The notes under the pieces are model-generated. The model was not told the DNA's origin and ran no database searches. It was given only the letters and a program-made list of their open reading frames with translations. From Paenibacillus sp. cl123 (GTDB taxonomy: Bacteria > Bacillota > Bacilli > Paenibacillales > NBRC-103111), in contig NZ_FMYY01000001.1 of the NCBI RefSeq assembly GCF_900101595.1, positions 876,585 through 940,584 on the forward strand: a stretch of 64,000 nucleotides of DNA, in the 5' to 3' direction. Shown here piece by piece: positions 59,577 through 64,000 of the stretch. Position 1 is the stretch's first letter, and each line of letters begins with the position of its first letter. The position numbers and the translations under genes are program-made.

Positions 59577-60425
59577 TCAATTTTTCATGCCGGTTGTGGC
59601 AATCCCCTGTACAAAATGCTTTTGCGCGAGCAGAAAAACGATAAAGCTCGGAACGAGCGACAGCACCGACATGGCAAACATGGCGCCCCACTGGCTGGTG
59701 CCCCCTCCGTCCAAAAACAGCCTCAAGCCAAGCGGCACGGTAAATTTAATCGGGTCGTTGATATAGACCAGCTGTGTGAAGAAATCGTCCCAAGTCCAGA
59801 TGAAGCTGAAAATGGCTGTCGTAATCAGGGCAGGGACGCACAGCGGCATGATGATCCGCCAGAACGTCTGAAAGACGCCGCAGCCGTCGATACGGGCCGA
59901 CTCATCCAATTCCTTGGGCAGACCGCGGATAAATTGCACCATCAGAAAAATAAAGAAGGGAGCGGCGCCGAAAAAATGCGGCACGATGAGCGGCAAATAC
60001 GTATTCACCCAGCCCATCTCATTGAACAGCAAATATTGCGGAATAAGAATAATCTGGGCGGGCAGCATCATGGTCACCAGCATGATCGAGAACCAGAGGT
60101 TTTTCAGCTTAAACTCCAAGCGGCCGATGGCGAAGCCGGTGAGCGAGGCCGATAGGACATTTCCAACGACGACCGCGCCAGCCACTATAAACGAGTTTAT
60201 AAAAAATGTGCCGAATCCGATCTTCGGAACGCCATGCCAGCCGGAGGCATAATTGGCAAGCGACCATACCTCGGGCAGCAGCGACGACGAGGAGAAAATA
60301 TGGGAATCGTCCTTAAATGAGCTGAGCAGCATCCAAAGCACCGGGTAGACCATGGCGACTCCAAATGCCAGCAGCAGCAGGTGAAGCAAAGCTTGGCGAA
60401 ACCGGGAGGCCTGCTTGCGGATCAT
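59577..60425 (-). CDS. Carbohydrate ABC importer permease, MalG type (importer 3)
   Basis: 282 residues, six membrane helices, coupling loop DESARIDGCGVFQTFWRI near residues 177-194, and C-terminus FVQGIATTGMKN. The start overlaps the stop of the MalF-type gene by 4 bp (ATGA). Partner of 60422-61318. Confidence 0.92.
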   Translation of the reverse strand: MIRKQASRFRQALLHLLLLAFGVAMVYPVLWMLLSSFKDDSHIFSSSSLLPEVWSLANYASGWHGVPKIGFGTFFINSFIVAGAVVVGNVLSASLTGFAIGRLEFKLKNLWFSIMLVTMMLPAQIILIPQYLLFNEMGWVNTYLPLIVPHFFGAAPFFIFLMVQFIRGLPKELDESARIDGCGVFQTFWRIIMPLCVPALITTAIFSFIWTWDDFFTQLVYINDPIKFTVPLGLRLFLDGGGTSQWGAMFAMSVLSLVPSFIVFLLAQKHFVQGIATTGMKN

Positions 60426-61318
60426 GCGCGATCACCGCCTGTCTCGTAATAAACCCAATACCGCGAAGTGGCGAAAAACAGCAGCGTGCATAAGCCGATG
60501 GCTGCCAGCAGCACCCAGGACAGGGCCGAGGCGTAGCCCATCTTCAGGAACGAGAAGCCCTGTTCGTAGAGGAACAACGCGTATACCAGCGTCGAATCCA
60601 TCGGTCCGCCCTTGGTCACGATAAACGCCTGAGTAAACATCAGAAAGGCGCCGATCGTCTGCATCACCAGGTTGAAAAACAGCACGGGAGACAGCATGGG
60701 CAGCGTGATGGAAATAAATTGCCGGAGCTTTCCCGCGCCGTCAATGGCCGACGATTCATACAAGTACTCCGGAATTTGCTTGAGCCCGGCCAGGAAAATG
60801 ACCATCGACGAGCCGAACTGCCAGACGGCCAGCAGACAGATCGTATAAATGGCATACGTGGGGCTGGCGATCCAGATGGTCATACCATCCGCGCCGAACA
60901 GTGACAAGAACCGGTTGAACAAGCCGTCTCCGCCAAAAATCTGGCGCCACATCACGGCGACGGCGACACTGCCGCCGATGAGCGACGGGACGTAATATAC
61001 GGTGCGGTACAGCCCGATAAACCGCAGGTTGCGGTTGAGCAGCAGAGCAACGCCCAGCGCCGCCGACAGCTTCAGCGGTACGGCTACGCCGACGAATAGC
61101 GCCGTTGCCCGCACGGCCTGATAGAAACGTTCGTCCGCGAACATCCCGCTGAAGTTTTGCAGCCCGATCCAGCGCGGAGCCGTCACCAGATCATACTGGG
61201 TAAACGATAAATACAACGAAGCCAGCATCGGCCCGATCATAAATAAAAACAGCCCGATCAGCCATGGCGCCAAAAACAGGTAGGCGCTGAGATTGGCCCG
61301 GAATGCCCTGCTTCCCAT
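60422..61318 (-). CDS. Carbohydrate ABC importer permease, MalF type (importer 3)
   Basis: 298 residues from the ATG at 61318, which has GGAGAGGG upstream; the frame extends to 61396 across that site. Six membrane helices, NLSAYLFLAPWLIGLFLFMI as the first, and coupling loop YESSAIDGAGKLRQFISI near residues 190-207. Forms the channel with the product of 59577. Confidence 0.92.
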   Translation of the reverse strand: MGSRAFRANLSAYLFLAPWLIGLFLFMIGPMLASLYLSFTQYDLVTAPRWIGLQNFSGMFADERFYQAVRATALFVGVAVPLKLSAALGVALLLNRNLRFIGLYRTVYYVPSLIGGSVAVAVMWRQIFGGDGLFNRFLSLFGADGMTIWIASPTYAIYTICLLAVWQFGSSMVIFLAGLKQIPEYLYESSAIDGAGKLRQFISITLPMLSPVLFFNLVMQTIGAFLMFTQAFIVTKGGPMDSTLVYALFLYEQGFSFLKMGYASALSWVLLAAIGLCTLLFFATSRYWVYYETGGDRA

Positions 61319-61402
61319 AAGTCTCACCCTCTCCGAAACAAAAGCGATCCGCGGGGGGCGGATGGTAAGACCGCCGCCCGGGATCGCGTCATGCACCGAT
61401 AT

Positions 61403-62731
61403 TTATTTGGATTGCAGAATCTGATTGGCTTTCGTGATAAATTCGGCTGCGGCTTCGGCAATGCCCTTCTTCTCGAACTGGACCTGCTGGGTAATGTTGA
61501 CGAGCAGGCTCTGCACCTCGCCTGCGCCCGGCGGCTGGTTCGGATCGAACGGCGTGGCCACCTTGGCCATCTCGTCGATAAACGCGAACTGCTTTTTGTC
61601 CGTGGCGCTGAGGGAGCTTCCGACCGCTTCCCGCACTTTGGCGGAAATCGGCACGCCGCGGTTGGCGCCGAGAATTTTGGCCGCTTCCAGATCGTTCGTC
61701 AGGAAGTCCAGCAGCATGCCCGCTTCTTTCGCATGGGCGCTCTTCTGGTAGATGGACCAGGAGACGCCTGCCGAAATATAATGCCCTTCCTTGCCGCCTT
61801 CCATGGAAGGCCACAGCATCATCTGCAGCTCGCGGTTAGCCAGCGACTGCATGCTGCCGATCTGGTTCGAGCCGAGCAGCACGACCGGGCTTTTGCCGCT
61901 GACGATCAGCTGCTTCTCCAGCTCGCCGCTCGTAACCGAGGCCGAAATTTCCGCGGGAGCCGCCGCACCCGATTTGCGCAGGCCGTCCCAGTAGGTGAAG
62001 AACTCGGCAAGATCGGCCTGCTCGAAGCCGAGCTTTTTGCCGTTGAAGAACGACTTGCCCTTCTGCCTCATGAAATAATTCAGCATATCCGGGTTGTTCA
62101 TATAATCGGGCGTTCCGTAGGAGCCTTTGCCCAGCTTCTCGGCCACCTGCTTGCTCGCTGCCGCGAACTCGTTCCAGGTGAAGCGGTTTTTGAGCGTAAT
62201 GCCGGCTTTCTGGAAGAGCGCCGGGTCGATGGCGAAAGCGGATGTATTGACGCCGGCCGGCAGCATCATCAGCTTGTCTTGATAGAGGCCGATTTTGCGG
62301 GTGCCTTCATCCACGTCGGCCAGGTTAAGCTTCAGCGTATTGAGATCGAGCAGCGCGCCGCGCGAGGCATAGTCATTCATCACCTGGTAGGTGATCTGAA
62401 ATAAATCCGGCGCGTTGCCTCCGCTGACCTGCACGTTTAATTTGTCGAAGTAGCCGTCGAATCCGGAAAATTCCGGCTTTACTTTGATGTGCGGGTATTT
62501 TTTCTCGAACAGTTCAAGCGCCTTGACCGTCATGTCATGTCTGTCCTGCGTTCCCCACCATAAGACGCGAAGCTCCACGTTTTTCTGCGACGCTGCTGCT
62601 CCGCCCGCCGTGCTTGGCGCAGGCGCCGCCGTTGTCCCGCCAGTTCCGGCGTTTCCGCTGCTGCACCCCGCCGCCAGCGCCAGCGACAGCATCATGGCTG
62701 CGCCCGTCCCCCATACTCGTTTCTTGCCCAT
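61403..62731 (-). CDS. Extracellular sugar-binding lipoprotein (importer 3)
   Basis: 442 residues. Lipobox ALAAGC with Cys23; type I solute-binding fold: VELRVLWWGTQDRHDMTVKA, a middle MNDYASRGALLDL and a C-terminal lobe with FLTNDLEAAKILGANRGVP. GGGAGG precedes the ATG. First gene of the six-gene minus-strand cluster. Given the GH105 gene it probably binds an unsaturated rhamnogalacturonan oligosaccharide. Confidence 0.92.
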   Translation of the reverse strand: MGKKRVWGTGAAMMLSLALAAGCSSGNAGTGGTTAAPAPSTAGGAAASQKNVELRVLWWGTQDRHDMTVKALELFEKKYPHIKVKPEFSGFDGYFDKLNVQVSGGNAPDLFQITYQVMNDYASRGALLDLNTLKLNLADVDEGTRKIGLYQDKLMMLPAGVNTSAFAIDPALFQKAGITLKNRFTWNEFAAASKQVAEKLGKGSYGTPDYMNNPDMLNYFMRQKGKSFFNGKKLGFEQADLAEFFTYWDGLRKSGAAAPAEISASVTSGELEKQLIVSGKSPVVLLGSNQIGSMQSLANRELQMMLWPSMEGGKEGHYISAGVSWSIYQKSAHAKEAGMLLDFLTNDLEAAKILGANRGVPISAKVREAVGSSLSATDKKQFAFIDEMAKVATPFDPNQPPGAGEVQSLLVNITQQVQFEKKGIAEAAAEFITKANQILQSK

Positions 62732-62771
62732 ACTCTATTCGCCTCCCTGTATGTGTGCGCTTTCATCTCTA

Positions 62772-62835
62772 ACTATACAAGGAGGTGCGCCTGGCGTGAA
62801 TGAAAAAACGAACGGTTGGCTTGCAAAAAACAACG
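62772..62835 (-). promoter_or_regulatory. Activator-type promoter of importer 3: 21-bp direct repeat plus -10
   Basis: On the minus strand CGTTGTTTTTTGCAA (from 62835) and CGTTCGTTTTTTCAT (from 62814) start 21 bp apart and agree at 11 of 15 positions. TATAGT starts at 62777, 37 bp after the second copy. The base sequence differs from the importer 2 sites, but the geometry is the same to within one base. Confidence 0.65.
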
Positions 62836-62869
62836 CATTTCCGTCGGTAAATCGTGTTGGCCGTATAAC

Positions 62870-63125
62870 CTTTCAGGGAAGCTGAGGGTCGTAGAGCGTA
62901 GTCCCTAGAGTCCGTCAATGGATATGGATGTGTGCTTGAGTGGCTCAGCGGGGGCGGAGCTGTAGCTTAGATGGAAGACCGTTATGGAAGACCGGAGTGG
63001 TCCTAGAGAAGTCGGAGGAAGCACGGGGGAGAATATGGAGCCCCATATCCATTCCTCCCCACGCGCCCAAAGCAGGGAACCGTACGAGGGGATATTCAAG
63101 CGCTGGCCGATGGTCAGCTTTTCTT
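62870..63125 (+). ncRNA. Candidate structured RNA or gene-free region with alternative pairing
   Basis: No protein is recognisable. AATGGATATGG (62917-62927) pairs perfectly with CCATATCCATT (63043-63053); part of the second arm can instead pair locally with ATATGG at 63033-63038. GCTGAG (62881-62886) pairs with CTCAGC (62944-62949). ATGGAAGACCG occurs twice, 13 bp apart (62971, 62984). A terminator-like hairpin closes the region. No known riboswitch or ncRNA family was recognised, and transcription is not shown. Confidence 0.35.
63102..63125 (+). terminator. Plus-strand terminator-like hairpin
   Basis: GCTGGCC-GAT-GGTCAGC (one mismatch in seven) is followed by TTTTCTT. It is oriented for plus-strand transcription, although no plus-strand protein gene precedes it and it touches the end of a minus-strand gene. 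Confidence 0.5.
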
Positions 63126-64000
63126 AATAAACGTCGTACTTCAAATCCATCGTAGCGAAGCCGCAAAACTCGGGAAAGCTTCGCAAAACGCTATCGATTT
63201 CCGACTGGGAATAGCCCATTTTCTGCAGATGCAGCTGCTTCGCTTTGTCGGCAACCGATTGGGCTGTCACAAAGTCCTCGATTTGCTCAAACAGCTTGGC
63301 TCCCCATTTTTTGCCGAACTGGACATGCAGCCGCTCGTCGGCAATGTCGTATTCGGATTGCAGCGAGGACAAGTCGTCGCCGTGATGCTTGAAGGCGTCG
63401 ATCGACTTGCGTTTTTTGATAAATGAGCAGGGCTCCATCACCATCGTCAGCGTCGAATAAAATTCGGGGAACGTGCGCTCCAGATTGTCCGGCGTCAAGG
63501 CGGTGGACGGATGCCAGGAGAAATCCTCGGTCCGGTAGCCAAGCTGCTTCAGGCGTCGCACGCCCATCCGGCTGTGGCGCGATTCGTCCCAGGTATGGCG
63601 GGCGACGTCATGGTAGAAGTCCATGGGCATTTTCTGCACCCCATAATACAGATAAGTTAGGCTTTCGGTCGCGGACATTTCGCTGGCATTGATAAAGATC
63701 ATATGCTTGACGCTGTCATAGGTCGGCGACGCGGGATCGAACATGGCGCTTCTGTATTTTGTGAGATCGACATGCGGATATTTCGGATCGTTAGCCGGGG
63801 AAGCGGGAACCGGCCCGGCCGGAGGATGCTGCAGCCGCTCGGCCCATTCTATCGCCGCATGCTCTTGATCGGACGCCAATTCGTCCCACATGCGGTCGGC
63901 GTATTTGCGCCAGCTGTCGAAGCGCTTCCTCCCCTCGGGATCATCCACATAAGCGAAGCGGACATGCGGGTCGGCCCAGCCGATCATCAGCTGTCGATCC
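63124..64000 (-). CDS. Ferritin-like diiron protein, 5' end outside the window
   Basis: At least 287 residues; the frame is open to the window edge, so the start is unknown. Four helices carry the diiron pattern: Glu in ATESLTYLYY, ExxH in WDESRHSRMG, Glu in TMVMEPCSF and ExxH in ADERLHVQFG. This is the E...ExxH...E...ExxH set of ferritin-like oxidases and related carboxylate-bridged diiron proteins. It is longer than ferritins or bacterioferritins. An oxygenase, oxidase or iron-storage role cannot be told apart from the sequence. Confidence 0.75.
   Translation of the reverse strand, partial: DRQLMIGWADPHVRFAYVDDPEGRKRFDSWRKYADRMWDELASDQEHAAIEWAERLQHPPAGPVPASPANDPKYPHVDLTKYRSAMFDPASPTYDSVKHMIFINASEMSATESLTYLYYGVQKMPMDFYHDVARHTWDESRHSRMGVRRLKQLGYRTEDFSWHPSTALTPDNLERTFPEFYSTLTMVMEPCSFIKKRKSIDAFKHHGDDLSSLQSEYDIADERLHVQFGKKWGAKLFEQIEDFVTAQSVADKAKQLHLQKMGYSQSEIDSVLRSFPEFCGFATMDLKYDVY

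Noticed and set aside
61391-62404. 337-residue plus-strand open frame
   Set aside because: Antisense to the binding-protein gene at 61403, which has a lipobox, a ribosome binding site and operon context; the frame has no domain.
63071-63095. AGGGAACCGTACGAGG, resembling part of a cobalamin riboswitch or group II intron domain
   Set aside because: The rest of either consensus is missing; no B12 or reverse transcriptase gene is nearby.
1-64000. tRNA, rRNA, CRISPR arrays, transposase or integrase genes, origins
   Set aside because: Looked for and not seen. The inverted XRE paralogues have no transposase or terminal repeats that I could find.

Overview
The window looks like chromosomal DNA of a saprophytic member of the Paenibacillaceae (Paenibacillus or Cohnella type). 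The signs are a giant S-layer-homology (SLH) protein, copper-amine-oxidase-type 'stalk' surface proteins, three YesM/YesN-type two-component systems each next to a carbohydrate ABC importer, a Btr-like AraC/binding-protein fusion, and plant-polysaccharide enzymes of families GH9, GH78 and GH105. Ribosome binding sites are strong Gram-positive AGGAGG types. I see no rRNA, tRNA, CRISPR array, phage or intact insertion sequence.

Layout. 1-5.3 kb: the 3' part of a giant SLH surface protein. 5.5-7.2 kb: a DMT transporter / Crp-Fnr regulator / DMT transporter operon with a 14-bp palindrome in its promoter. 7.2-7.5 kb: two gene relics, a HAD phosphatase start and the promoter plus 5' end of an XRE gene. 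7.5-10.6 kb: a metallo-beta-lactamase-fold hydrolase / cytochrome P450 / metallo-beta-lactamase-fold hydrolase operon. 10.8-23.2 kb: a visibly AT-rich, one-direction cluster (PHP-type hydrolase, YesN regulator, YesM kinase, two LplB/YtcP-type permeases, lipoprotein binding protein, histidine phosphatase, GH78 rhamnosidase). 23.4-29.2 kb: a 1,932-residue secreted GH9 protein with eight InlB-like repeats and three jelly-roll-like modules. 29.2-36.3 kb: two XRE paralogues, two stalk-domain surface proteins, and an AT-rich CbrC-family pair. 36.4-39.4 kb: an iron-siderophore binding lipoprotein and a Btr-like regulator, each with a Fur-box-like site. 39.5-43.3 kb: a LURP-one-like protein, a MarR/tandem-nitroreductase unit and a TetR/methionine-aminopeptidase unit. 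43.4-50.1 kb: a second ABC importer with its own YesMN pair. 50.2-52.2 kb: a secreted protein with SH3-like repeats. 52.3-55.1 kb: a PhyH dioxygenase and a sugar isomerase, divergent from an AraC regulator. 55.0-62.7 kb, minus strand: a third ABC importer, a GH105 hydrolase and a YesMN pair. 62.9-63.1 kb: a possibly structured transcript. The minus-strand gene at the end is a cut-off ferritin-like diiron protein.

How the parts fit. Secreted GH9, GH78-linked and GH105-linked functions would release or trim plant cell-wall sugars. Three CUT1/LplABC-type importers take up oligosaccharides, and each is probably controlled by the neighbouring sensor kinase/AraC response regulator. None of the three importers has its own ATPase, so they probably share an MsmX-type ATPase encoded elsewhere. 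The most informative non-coding signals are pairs of direct repeats 21 bp apart, placed 36-37 bp upstream of the -10 box at three importer promoters, and a short dyad in front of three copies of an XRE gene whose bases change in a compensating way. Start codons were moved from the longest frame wherever a clear ribosome binding site showed a shorter one.
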